From contig OENT01000428.1 in NCBI GenBank assembly GCA_900239685.1, positions 54,131 through 118,130 on the forward strand: a stretch of 64,000 nt of DNA, read 5' to 3'. A program made the translations under genes and the position numbers. How positions within the stretch are numbered: the first letter of the stretch is position 1; each line of letters starts with the position of its first letter. Below, in pieces: positions 11,423 through 23,227 of this stretch. The notes under the pieces were generated by a model. The model worked only from the letters and a program-made list of their open reading frames with translations. It did no database searches and was not told the origin of the DNA. Source of the stretch: Rotaria macrura. Taxonomy: Eukaryota; Rotifera; Eurotatoria; Philodinida; Philodinidae.

Positions 11423-12880
11423 ACAAGTCTTCTTTAATTACTTTCAATTGTTAAATCACACATATTTGTTAATATTGTTGTTGTTGAACTTTTATAAACA
11501 ATATTGTGATCCGCACAGATAGAACAAATAAATATAAGTATACGCATAAAACTGAAAGTATTCATTCTTTTAAAATCTAATGCTGCAGTGAAAAAATTTC
11601 ATAACAATATATTAAAATGTAGAAACAGTCCCATATTTGACAGCTGAAAAAAAGAAAAAGAACATTGAAAGGAAAAGTAAGAAGTCTATAGTTTTAACTC
11701 CTTACTAGATTTTATTATTTGATCAAATTGGAACGTAATAAAGCTACCTCAAATGTTCAACAGATAGAAATGAAAAGGGGAAGTACAGGAAAAAAACTGT
11801 CATAAATATTGACTAGAAACTGAATCAATTAAATATGGCACTAAAATCAGCAGAGAAAAAACAGCGAACGTGCTGATATAACAAGAGTAGAGTATATATT
11901 TATTAGCTAAAAATAACAAGAACTACCGGTAGAATTTAACCACTTTCTATTTTTTTTCTCAACATAACTGTCAATGTTTCTTAAAAAGAATCGATTAATA
12001 ATATTTTATTAACTTCTTTTATTTTCATGTACTTGGCATGCGTAGACCTCTAGCATGTATTTGTAAAGCATGATTTTCTTTTCCTTATCAAGTAATCGAA
12101 TGTTGTCATGAATTGTGTGTACATATTTAAAGTAGCGAGTTTCCTGAACTCTTTCAATATTGGATGAATAATCACATTTGAAGCAAAGTAATTACATTTT
12201 TTTCTACCAGTAAGCATGTGTGGATCTTTTGCTAGAAGCTTCATCTTTAAGTGCATGAGTCTTTATCATGATTCGGATCATTGGAAATATTAAAAAAATG
12301 AAGTAATTTTAATGACAAATGACGAGCACGAACACCATTTCATCCATATCATAGTTAAACACAAATTTAGATATCATTATTTTAGTGTCGACAGACAATC
12401 ACAGGCAATTGAATTATTACTATCGATAATTCGTTATACGAAAGGGCTTTGTTTAATTATCTGTGAATATGTCAATCTCTTCCACAACATATATCATTAT
12501 TGATTCACTTTTCTTTTCGCTTTCAAGTCACTAAATAACAACTATTGGCTGTTATCTGATTGCTGAGTCAATAGTTCGATGTTGCTACGAGCCTTAATAA
12601 TAATCTTGATTTTTAGCGGAAAGATCAGCATGAGGCACATTTTTTGCACGCATATAATTTAACAAATGTATAATACGAAAACAACATCGTTGTTACCCTA
12701 TTGACTAGGCAAACGGAAAGAAATAGTATATAGGAGTTTATCTAGAGTCATGTCAAAGATGATAGCATGAGCTATTCGAATAGTTCGTGGGTAAGGAAAA
12801 GAACGAGTTCAGTTATTTGTATTATTGAAAATTCAATGTTTTATAATATTTAAAAAGCAAAAATTATCAATGTCTTATTA
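11423..12880. other. Intergenic, no gene seen
   Basis: Between a membrane-protein gene and the MORN gene. Only short frames on either strand, without start context, splice sites or motifs. Confidence 0.55.
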
Positions 12881-13729
12881 TTAAAATATTTCTGAATCTT
12901 GCGCATCACTATAATGACGGCCAAGTATTGATGAGTATCGTGAGTTTTCTGTTTCACTCAAATGTCGTGACAGATTTTTTTTGGAACTCTTCTTTTCATA
13001 TTTTGGTTTCTTCTCTTGAACAGGAGATGTTGGCATAATAGTTGGTGCTTTTAGTGCCCATATATATTCTCCAGGACCTTCTGGATGTCCATCAATAAAT
13101 TGTCCAATATATGAATCACCATTGGCCCATGAGAATTTTCCTTGGCCATGTTTTAAATCGTTGGCATATTCTCCTTCGTAAATATTTCCACTGAAATATG
13201 TTAATTTTCCACGTCCATGTCTTCTTCCATGATTAAATCCACCTTCATATACATCACCATTTCCATATTCATATACTCCGAGACCATGCGGTTGATTATA
13301 TTGCCAGTCGCCAGTGTATTTCGCTCCTTTTTGGTTCCAAATATGTGTACCTGTACCATGTTTTTGGTTTTCCTCATACAAACCTTCATAAATATTTCCA
13401 TTGCTCCATACAGTTTTTCCTTTTCCATGACGTTTTCCATTAGTCCAGTTTCCTTCATAGGAATCTCCGTTATCTAATACTAATCGTCCTTTGCCATGGG
13501 GTTGATCGTGTTCGAATTTTCCTTCGTAAACACTTCCATTCGACCATTTATATATGCCTGATCCGTGTTTTTCATTATTCAAAAAGTCTCCTTCATAATA
13601 AGACCCATTATTTAAAATAAGTTTGCCAAATCCATGTCGTTTGCCATTTTTATAATCTCCTTTGTATCGTGCTCCACTCATATAATCAATACTCTGTTGT
13701 GTAGTTTTATCATTAGTATCAAAAGACAT
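12881..13729 (-). CDS. MORN-repeat protein, nine repeats
   Basis: Uninterrupted 282-residue frame from the ATG of MSFDTN. The open frame extends 88 codons further upstream, but that part is Phe/Cys/Tyr-rich low-complexity sequence and looks like 5' leader, so I chose the internal ATG. Nine tandem MORN units of about 22-23 residues (consensus YEGxFxNxKxHGxGxxxWxNG) span roughly residues 20-222; the fifth has a one-residue insertion (IWNQKGAKY). The tail is Lys/Ser-rich and polar. MORN arrays bind membranes or scaffold partners; radial-spoke head protein RSPH1 and related ciliary proteins have similar arrays, but the tail does not identify an ortholog. Confidence 0.9.
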   Translation of the reverse strand: MSFDTNDKTTQQSIDYMSGARYKGDYKNGKRHGFGKLILNNGSYYEGDFLNNEKHGSGIYKWSNGSVYEGKFEHDQPHGKGRLVLDNGDSYEGNWTNGKRHGKGKTVWSNGNIYEGLYEENQKHGTGTHIWNQKGAKYTGDWQYNQPHGLGVYEYGNGDVYEGGFNHGRRHGRGKLTYFSGNIYEGEYANDLKHGQGKFSWANGDSYIGQFIDGHPEGPGEYIWALKAPTIMPTSPVQEKKPKYEKKSSKKNLSRHLSETENSRYSSILGRHYSDAQDSEIF

Positions 13730-16290
13730 TCTATAAAACGTGAGAATATCGTAGTAATAATATGGCGAATAAATATAAACGATATGCCTCAGTGAGCTTT
13801 TATGAATACAAAAGTAAGTCAATGTATATAGAGGAAGAAAAAAACAACAACAACAACAGAGAAAATAGCATGCGAATAGTGTGCGAATAAATATTATTTT
13901 TTTCAGTACACTTAGGAATTGCTGTTTGTTTTCTTTGTAAAATTTTTTTTTCAGAAAAAAAATCTGAATACTTTCTACACTACATAATAACATTGATGAT
14001 AGATATCCATGTAGATGATTACATCGAAGAAATCTATTGTTTATAGATAATAGTTTATCATGTAATCAAACCTAAGTTGATAACGTTATGATATATTTTG
14101 TACATTCAATCATTGTCTACTGAATTTAATTTAAAAAAAAACTGCAATAGTGAGAAATTCAGTTTTCAAATCAGTCCTTTATGTCTACTATATGATACGA
14201 TTAGAAATAGATCAATCATAGTTCAATATCAGTTCTAAAATTTGAATGAGTAATTAAAAAGAATTCTTTTAAAAAGAAATGATTTCGATGAAAATTTCCC
14301 TATGCATAAAGTGGTATCCCAAGATATTTTTGTAAACTTAGCAAATAGATCCACAAACAATCCAAACTTGACGTTACCCTTGAGTTTCACAGATAAGGTG
14401 CATGAGAGTTAAGGTAAACTTAATGCTTGGTTATAGAAGACTCGATTCTCGACACATGAGCCAATCATGTGACTCTGTTTTCAGCAAGAGGATTGACTAA
14501 TGCACTTGAAAACTTTCCAAGTTTGAATGATGAAATGGTTTTTATAGTAATTTCTCCTATCGAAAAAGTATGAATAGAACACTATTTATCCATATTAAAT
14601 TTGACGAGCATACTGACGATATGAAATTTGAACTTTCTCTTAAAAAATGCATAGAACTGAGTTTCATGATGGTGCGAAATATTTTTGATTCTTCTTTGAA
14701 TATTAACAAAGATAAGAGATGACTGTCTTACATTTTCATGAATACAAAAGATCAGACGTCTAAACCTACTGTAGCCTTTATGAATATGAATTATTTAATT
14801 AGAATTATACCGTTTTAAATGTTTATAGTCAAAAACAAATCTTTAAACATATCATATGACCGTAATTCATTAAGAAAAATAGATTAGGGCACGAGTGGCC
14901 ATTTACATTAAAACAAAACGTATCTATTGCAATCTCGTTCCAATAAAAATTATCAAAACAAAAACAGCCGGATATGAACAATCAACAAAAATTTAGACCG
15001 ATTCGATGGTCAATATTCTTCATCGTAGTTATAATTGGAAAGAATATTAAAAAATAATAATTTCATTGTCTAATAGACGTCTGCATCGGAGTTTGTCAGT
15101 TGGAAAGCTTTAATAGAGCTGCTTGAGTAAGTGAATCTGATGAAAACAGAGATCGTTCGTTTCAAACAGTTATGGAAAAGTTTTCGAAGATAATCAAGTT
15201 TTTTTTCTACAAATCAGATCGTTCTTGAAAAAAATGCCAAGTCTTCGATTTCTTAACTTAGTAGAAAACGTTTGTCGGACGACGTTTCATGTACTGAAAG
15301 TATATGACAAGACCACACAATTGAACTTTTTAGAAAACAATCGGGTAAAATTATTCCTAAATCTTTCACTAGTTAATTACAACATGCTGGAGAAATATCA
15401 TAATTATTGTTGACAAATTTCTCATGATATACTGGAAACTTTTGTTTATTTCTGTATAAACAAGGATATTTCACGTATTTCGCTGTTTTCTTTTCATGTC
15501 AACATATGCTGCTACTTCATTTGTAATCGTTATGGATATGGAAGAATTGCATATTTAAGGTTTTCAATTTTTTTTCTGCACGATCATTTCAATATGATTG
15601 AGAATTCTGTACAGATTTTTTTTAATGAATAATTCGAAACGATTCGCTACTAACAGACAAATAGATTTTATTGTTTTGTTTCGTCCACATCTCTCTTGTT
15701 TCATGTCATAACAGATAAAAGAGAAAGAAATGAGCAACCTACCTTTACACATGAGTCATGTAACGCATTTCTCCTGAAAAATGTCGAATGGTAAATCTAT
15801 GAGACTAGAAGAATAAAATCATCTAGCTGTGTCATCAATTCAAATTTTGTTTTTATGTTAGAACTATTTCTTAATTATATTTTAGAAGAAAAAATGGTTT
15901 AATAGTGCAATAAAATACGTAACTAACAAAATCGGCAAGTATGAAACGAAGGTATTTTTATCGCAACTACATATGATAAACTAGTGAGAAGATCAAAAGC
16001 ATGAATGAGATTGTTTTCACATCGATTATGCATAAGAATAGTACACAATGCTACATACTTGTTGTTCGAAGATTTTTTTTCTTGTAACACGGGCAACCCA
16101 CTACATTGTAATGTAGTGCACCTGTTTTTCTTCTAAAATTTGATTTTAATATTTCAAACGCTAAAATAAAATTTGAATTGATAACACAAATAAATCGGTT
16201 TTTTCCTGTAGTCATATTCATTGCTTCTCGACATTTTTCTCTACGTCATTTTTATTTATCTTTGAAATTTTGACTTCCGAGCAAAGTCAC
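13730..16290. other. Intergenic, no gene seen
   Basis: About 2.5 kb of AT-rich sequence between divergent MORN (minus) and Rab5-like (plus) genes, so it includes both promoter regions. A short perfect hairpin at 16099-16118 is listed separately. Confidence 0.55.
16099..16118. repeat. 9 bp inverted repeat with 2 nt loop
   Basis: CACTACATT, GT, AATGTAGTG. It lies about 280 bp upstream of the Rab5-like start codon. Function unknown. Confidence 0.6.
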
Positions 16291-16300
16291 ATTTATATAG
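16291..16300 (+). promoter_or_regulatory. Possible TATA box of the Rab5-like gene
   Basis: ATTTATATAG lies about 100 bp before the start codon in an otherwise mixed context. This is a consensus match only, in AT-rich DNA. Confidence 0.3.
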
Positions 16301-16399
16301 GACAGTATAATAGGTAGATATTCAATGAAACAAGCAACGATCAACGAATAATATCATTATCGATTTCTTTCAACTCGAACGAATATATTCATTAGAAGA

Positions 16400-17081
16400 A
16401 TGATGAGTCGTCCTGGTCACTTTAAATTGGTTCTATTAGGTAAATCGGGCGTTGGGAAATCTTCTTTAGCAATCCGATTTGTGAGAGGACAATATCAAGA
16501 ACACATGGATTGTACTATTGGTGCTGCTTATCTCACACATACTCTACAAATCGATTCTAATACGTCACTAAAAGTCGAATTATGGGATACAGCTGGTCAG
16601 GAAAAGTATGTTAAATTTTATTTATTTTTCATCTTGCTTTCATACAAATAATGACTATTGCAGATATCATTCTCTTGCTTCGATGTTTTATCGTGGTGCG
16701 CAAGCTGCACTCGTTGTATATGATATAACAGATAGGGAATCTCTTCGTCAAGCAAAGGCGTGGGTTACAGAATTACGTCAGGTTAATGGCTACCAAACTG
16801 TTATTGGTCTAGCAGGAAATAAAGCAGATCGAGCCATAGAAACTGGTCGACAAGTAGATGCACGTGAGGTAACTGAGTATGCCGATGAGAATACTCTGAT
16901 CTTTATGGAAACGTCAGCTAAACTGAATGAAAACGTAGCGGAAATATTTATGAATGTTGCCAGACAAGTTGCTGAAAAGCACACAACCCTTACAATCGGC
17001 AGATCGAATAATAATTTTCCTCGGACTAAATCAGCAACAAAAGAAAATAGTTCATGCTGTGGTACGAACAGTAAATCTTAA
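16400..17081 (+). CDS. Rab5-like small GTPase
   Basis: Two exons, 16400-16605 and 16664-17081, with a 58 bp intron (GTATGT...TTGCAG); 207 residues. G-protein motifs in order: P-loop GKSGVGKS (14-21), switch [17 protein letters not shown] (62-68), NKAD and ETSAK. The Rab5-type signature is clear in switch II and beyond ([20 protein letters not shown], then LAGNKAD, then FMETSAK). Rab5 drives early endosome fusion and endocytic traffic on the cytosolic membrane face. Two oddities: the P-loop has GKSGVGKS where Rab5 usually has GESAVGKS, and the prenylated Cys pair (200-201) is followed by six residues rather than ending close to the terminus. Either start Met (1 or 2) is possible. An AATAAA at 17128 follows. 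Confidence 0.92.
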
Positions 17082-17127
17082 ATTTTTTTTCTATTATCTG
17101 GTCGATGAATCCAGAGACATTTGTTTC

Positions 17128-17133
17128 AATAAA
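17128..17133 (+). terminator. Polyadenylation signal AATAAA of the Rab5-like gene
   Basis: A canonical AATAAA 47 bp after the stop codon, followed by a T-rich stretch. Confidence 0.5.
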
Positions 17134-17139
17134 ATTTTC

Positions 17140-20100
17140 TAAAGATATAGTAGGAATCGATGAAAAATTTAGCTTTCACTCAGCACAGATCATTTTTATT
17201 TGACAGTAGCTAATTTATACAACAAATATAATTCGTAAATAACCATTTAGCACGATTCAACATTTTCCACATGAATTCAAGTCCAATCGAATAACTATCG
17301 AGTCGTGATATTTTTGATATAATATATATACATATTCACGGAAATGTATGTAATTGATTATAACAATCTTATCAGTAAATTGTTACTTGTAATATTGAAC
17401 ATACAGTTAAATCAAGAAAATGAAATGAATACATAAGTATTACCAGATGAGATAAACCATTGAAATGGAAACAAGTATACGAAAACAAAAGTCATTGATG
17501 TTTCACGTTACACAAAAGCAATTTCAATCTATTTGTGAAAATCTCGTTATTTAACTCTGAATAAATCTACAGATTATTTTAAACATGTGAGTGCTTGCTA
17601 TTCGATCACAGTCTCTCATCTAAGCACTAACAAGTGACAGATCTACAAGCGACCAAAGACAAGCTGATATCAGTTTGCAGTCTAACCTGTCGGATGAGAT
17701 TGTGAGTTTTGTAAGTCATGCGTCTATGAGTATGTAATTTTACTTGAAGTTATGACTACTACCGAATCTTTTCGCATAGTTGTAGTAATAATCTCATGTG
17801 TAGCCTTGCCGAAAGTATTTTACAAAATCTATGTAAAGTGATACTTTTATCAAGAATTAATACGCTCATACTATCGTTCGTAATATCATCCTTTGCGACC
17901 GGGTAACAACTGACACAGTCAAGAAAAATAAGAGGTGAAGATTTTTTCTATTGTTTTTATCGTTCAACATAAATAGAAAAGGTTCATCTCATCAAATATC
18001 ATCTTTTTCATTTATTGCATGCAGTTATTTATACGTCGCTTAAAAGTCAGAAATTGACAAGAAATCATTTTTATTAATTTACGATACTATATCATATTTT
18101 ACATGTTCAATAGATAAATATCAAAATATGGTTTTCTTAGTCGATATACTACTATTAAACAAGTATAATACTGTCTGTACTAACACAAGGAAGAATATAA
18201 TCACTACCTAAACTGTCTACTAGATTTTTGACTTGAGATTTTATGTTGTTGTGCTACACCCACGTAAGCCATATTCATATCAATCATCTATACACTGTCG
18301 CATTGATAGATGACTGCATTTCTAATAAAAGACTCAAGCTTAACTATTACTAGTCACGCAAACGAATAAAACAAAACAGACAACAAATAATAATACGTAC
18401 CACATTCGAAAGCAAGTAAATCTATGGATCAATATTGATAGCACAGAACAACATCTATTCCTGTCGAATAGTAACGATTTCAATCAGTGCTCATTCGCAG
18501 TTCTGATTAAAATTCAACCGTAACTTGTATCTATTCGAAAGAAAATCACAATTAATTACCTATTAGTACAATCAACGCAGCATGGAATCAAGTTTGAAGT
18601 TGATTCTTTTTTTTTACATTCGTAATTCATGAGTGTTGATCCGTCTTTGGTTTTACCCGGAATCCGTCACCTCGACTTCTTCGGGCTTACTTTTGCCAAC
18701 TAATTAGGTTAATTGAAATGTGTAATGGAAACTTTACTTTGAAAAGTTGTTTATGCTGTTGACTTAATTCGATATTAAACATCATAAAAAGAATCCATAT
18801 CGAGACGAACTCATGCTATCTATAGATAGTAGCATTGAGCGAAATCAAACTGAACTTTGGTCAATAAACTCGATTATACATCTTTTGTATACTGTTGGAG
18901 AGCAATGAAATGTAATGGAAATAAATCGAATAGCTCGTGAAATGAAAAAATAATAGAATTCATTGATTCAATCGATTGTCTGTAATATCAGAGCAATCAA
19001 GTCGGAGGACGCAAAAGATTCGCTCTTGTTTTCCAACAACGATATTTTATTTTAATCTAGCATACCATACGTGTGAGTGACTAATTCAAAGAACAAGGAA
19101 AAAGTGAGTAGACAACAGTAGTTGATTCAACGTGTCTTATTGATTATGCAACTATATTCTAAAGTTAAACTGATATCAAATTTTAACCCTTTTTTTAAGA
19201 TCTCTCTCCGTCAGAGTTTTTCTATTCACTACGTTTTGATCGATATGATCTCACTTGTTGTAAAAAACAACTTTTGAAAAATTCCAATATCTTTTAAACT
19301 TGAGTTTATAGAAGCTCATCGATCAGAACTGAACTTACGTGGATAATTGAAAAATCTTTTAAGATTTATTTCATTTAAAATTAATTGAAAAATTACATTT
19401 TGATTTAGATTTAGATTTTCTATTCATTTTACGTCAAACGAATCGTAGGTACTAGATGAAAATTAAAAAGTCAATAACATCAATCTACTGTAAGTATTCA
19501 CATAGATCTCGTTTTTATAAATGTGTCAATCAGATTCTTTTATGGGAAGTACTGATAATTAAATCGGAAAACTATTGATAACTTCAATTTAATTCTATCA
19601 CCGATTTATATTACTTGAAAATTAATAATGCATTGTGATAAATCATGTGCTTTCATCGTATGTCTGTCATTTTTATTAGAATAAATAACAAAAATAAACA
19701 ATCTATCAATTTTAGAAAATTGAAGAAGATTAGATCATTTTCAGTGTTGAAAATAACGAATATTTAAATAATTCTCTGGATGACAAGTCCTTGAATTTGT
19801 TTTTTGAGAGCTTACTTGATCTAATAGATAATTCACCGACAAGATTGCTATTATTTTAGATCTTATTCGGGTTCGCGGTGGGATGGGGGCGAAAGGTTGA
19901 GCAAAAGGGAATTAAGCCAATATAAACTAGGAATGAGAGAAGACGAAGGCTAGCTTTCTGTTGCTTTATCTTCAGTAGACCTGAAATGAGAATATTACAT
20001 TCTAATTTGAATTTCTTTTTCGTATCTCGAACGAACACTGAAAATAATGTTCATTTTTCTCCTTCATTTTTAGCGTACTTTTCTTCATATCAATAAATAG

Positions 20101-20740
20101 ACTACCTACTATCGCTATCACCAAGACATACTGTCTTCATACAAAATGTTAGCAAAGCTTTTGATATTCATGATTCGACTATTTTTTATTTCACTTCAAT
20201 CATATGCATCCGTTAGAATCAACTATGAATTCTTACCGTTGAGTTCAATTGAATTAGTGAGGCTATCACATTGATGGAATCAATTTTGATAAATTTGAAC
20301 ACGTCGATCGCCATTTCTCCTCCCTGATATCTATTCTTCTCAAACCTTTGAAACAACAGAGACATGCATTCTTTCGATAATTTGATATCTTTATTAAATA
20401 TCTTTTTTCCGAACATTATGAGAAAACCTGTTATTCGAAACACAATTTCACAGCAGTTAATAACAGTTTTTATTCTTATATTCCTTTAGGAAGATTTTCC
20501 AAAAGTAATTAGACGTATTGTTTTTTCTATTTCGGTGTTTTCATTGTATTTGCTTTGTCAATCAGGCATGATCAGAAATACGAACATATATCTTTTCTGT
20601 ACTTTACTGCAGTCATATTCGAAACATTCAATGGGTGAAAATACTAGCGCTGATTTTTCTTACTTAACTTAGTAACATGATAACTATTGAATTTTTGTTT
20701 TATAGACATCTTTTCATTAATATAAAAGTTATTTTAAACC
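17140..20740. other. 3.6 kb gene-poor region with two GC-rich islands
   Basis: No gene supported. Two short islands differ sharply from the surroundings: 18636-18705 (contains TTACCCGGAATCCGTCACC) and 19862-19915 (contains GGTTCGCGGTGGGATGGGG). Each is about 50-70 bp and looks like a fragment of something else, perhaps transposon ends. The second lies in a minus-strand open frame of 60 codons that I do not trust. Confidence 0.45.
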
Positions 20741-21753
20741 ATGATTTCCTCTTTTTTCATTTCGCCATTTTTACTGTTTACGTTCCTTATTTGCAATAGT
20801 TTTGATTCTATCGTAATACTAACTGTACAATCAGCAAGCACTACACGATCCACGGTTACGGCAAGAAGGCTAATTAATCTAAATAGAACAGCACAAACAT
20901 CAGAGTCAAGAATTACAACAACATCAACTACCACAAAATCTTCAACAACAACTCTGATGACAAGCATGGAACCGGATATAGATTTAGAAGATACGCCAGA
21001 TATCGTAGAAGTTACCAGTGAACTTGTACCAATCTCAAAGTAAAGTTTCAAAACAAAACTAATTATCATGTTATAGTAAAGAATTCCAAATGTCTACTAA
21101 ATCTCGAATAATAAGCACTTCATTCTAATGTCTTCTATTTTATTTATTTTCTAAACATATTCTTTGTAAAAATAAAATGTTTCCAAATAACATGATATAG
21201 AAGCGTTAACTTTAATTCTTGTCAATGTAAAAGTTAAGGTTAATATCCTATAGGTGAAAACATTTGCATTGCAAGATAACTGGAATCTTTTTCCCGTTTC
21301 TTTTTCTTGTTTTCAGTGATGAAACAGCAGAATACGATAATATCGAGAGCGAAACATTGCAGGACAATCTGCCCACTGTATCAACGTTGAATCACGTGCA
21401 ATCTAAAATAACATCGAAGTTTGTTTCCTGTTTATATTCTGTATAAGAATTCATTCATTTTTCTTCTTCTAAAACATAGAATACCACATCGTAAAGCAAC
21501 TAATACTAACTTCACTAAAACAAATTCTACGAAGCCAGTACAAAAGTCAAAATTTACCGTTGCTGTCATATTGGAAATAATATTACTTAGCCTTGCTATC
21601 ATTATTCTAATTGCATGTTTAGTTACGTATATAGTACTCAATCGAGAAAAACTCAAATTATACAATCCATTTCGAAAACAAAAACCCACTAATCAAATTA
21701 ACACGATGAGTTCATCATCAACAGACATCGATTTGAATCCGTCTGAAAAATGA
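20741..21753 (+). CDS. Thr/Ser-rich (mucin-like) type I membrane protein
   Basis: Three exons, 20741-21039, 21317-21418 and 21480-21753, summing to 224 residues, with GTAAAG and GTTTGT donors and TTTTCAG / AACATAG acceptors. Residues 1-20 or so form a signal peptide (MISSFFISPFLLFTFLICNS). The ectodomain has a Thr/Ser block (ITTTSTTTKSSTTTLMTS) suited to O-glycosylation and acidic stretches. A strong membrane span follows (VAVILEIILLSLAIIILIAC), then a basic stop-transfer and a Ser-rich cytoplasmic tail of about 35 residues. I recognise no family. It is likely a surface glycoprotein; the Thr-rich part is probably a spacer. The second donor is non-consensus, so that intron border is the least certain. 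Confidence 0.65.
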
Positions 21754-22885
21754 ATACATATATATTAATAACTAGGATAGTTTTTTTTTTGTATCGAAAA
21801 GATTTTATTTGTTTTTGTTTTATTGAAACGAATAAATATTCGAAACAATTTTTTCATATGAAAGTGTTTCATTTCAATTTAGCTATATTATTTTAATCAA
21901 ATCAGTAACTTTCAAAAGTACTATCTATGAAGATCGTATTCCCTAATTGATTCACTACAATGAATGAACAGCATTCATTTAAATTATTTCAAAAAAAAGG
22001 CCATAGTTGTTTTCTTCGTATACATCTTATTTGTATCAATTTTACTGATTCGTAAAGCAATCGTATCACTGAATAATCTTTTATGTAGATCATTATTTTT
22101 CTTATATGAAAATTATTTCTGTGATACGTTCATCTAATATGTAGTATTGCTATTCTTGCTGTTAACAAGTTGATTTGTAGTGTAATTGTTTATAAATCAG
22201 ATATGATCTGCAATCATGAATCTATTTTAAGTTGGCATTATCTAGTCATTAAGCGAATTCAATACGATATATAATCATTGAGAACCAATGAAATTCGAAT
22301 ATAAGAAGAATATCTTGATGTTACGAAAAGCAACGTATTCATCTTGAAATTCAGTTCAAGATTAATGAGATAAAACTATTTATTTATGAGAGTTAAATTT
22401 CTAATGATATTGTAAACTTTGATCGATTGTGAACATGTCGAAAAACCAGTTAACATATAATGTTGAATCAGTATTCCGTTCATGTTTAATTCTGCAAAAA
22501 ATCAAATACGTTGATTTAGTTATTCAAATTAGATATATGAATGACAGTTATACGTTCTTTTAGAGAATTATAAGTCGAGACTTTTTTACTTCACATTATC
22601 CCCGCCCTGAATTACGACGCTGCTCGACTAACGGTTAAAATTCTTTTGTCTTTTACCGCGAATTAGTAGCTGTCGACATCAAAGCCTCGAGTCAGTAGAA
22701 GCAGAAACAGTACTAAATGATGTGAACGACAAGACGACAACAGCTCATGAGTATTCAAAGTCATCCTTTAAATTCAAATGTATAGCACCTGTTAATCAAT
22801 ATTCTCATCGATGGAGTTTTTCGTCTTACGCATATGAAAAGTAAAATTGAAGGTCTCAAAATAATAGAATGATGACTCGATTAGT
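21754..22885. other. Intergenic, no gene seen
   Basis: AT-rich with a slightly GC-richer patch near 22600-22700 just left of the palindromic transposon. No open frame of note. Confidence 0.5.
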
Positions 22886-22893
22886 CATACAAC
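22886..22893. repeat. Left target-site duplication CATACAAC
   Basis: Identical to the 8 bp immediately right of the element at 23220-23227. Confidence 0.85.
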
Positions 22894-23219
22894 CAAGGGG
22901 GAAAGTGCAGGTTTGAAACCCCCAGCATCACAGCATCAGTTCAGCATCATAGCATCATCTCAGCATCATCGGCATCAGTTCAGCATCGTGATCTTCTTTC
23001 ACTATGAGCATCACAGCATCATATCAGCATCTCTTCTGCATCTTCAGTTTTTTCTNAGAAAAAACTGAAGATGCAGAAGAGATGCTGATATGATGCTGTG
23101 ATGCTCATAGTGAAAGAAGATCACGATGCTGAACTGATGCCGATGATGCTGAGATGATGCCATGATGCTGAACGGATGCCGATGATGCTGGGGGTTTCAA
23201 ACCTGCACTTTCCCCCTTG
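22894..23219. mobile_element. Palindromic foldback/MITE element, hAT-like, with 8 bp target duplication
   Basis: A 326 bp element flanked by an exact 8 bp direct repeat CATACAAC (22886-22893 and 23220-23227). The termini are inverted (CAAGGGGGAAAGTGCAGG at the left). The two arms (162 and 163 nt) are nearly perfect reverse complements meeting at the N at 23056, with identity complete in the inner part and a few differences in the outer 60 bp. The interior is built from degenerate CAGCATC repeats. An 8 bp duplication and a terminus fitting the YARNG hAT consensus suggest a non-autonomous hAT element. It has no coding capacity. The RNA or single strand would form one long hairpin. Confidence 0.85.
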
Positions 23220-23227
23220 CATACAAC
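23220..23227. repeat. Right target-site duplication CATACAAC
   Basis: Exact copy of the left 8 bp. Its perfection suggests a fairly recent insertion. Confidence 0.85.

Noticed and set aside
13201..13477. Frames on both strands within the MORN gene
   Set aside because: Shadow frames caused by the regular repeat. The MORN reading is unambiguous.
13730..13993. N-terminal extension of the MORN protein
   Set aside because: 88 extra residues are rich in Cys/Phe/Tyr/Leu homopolymers and look like translated leader, not a domain.
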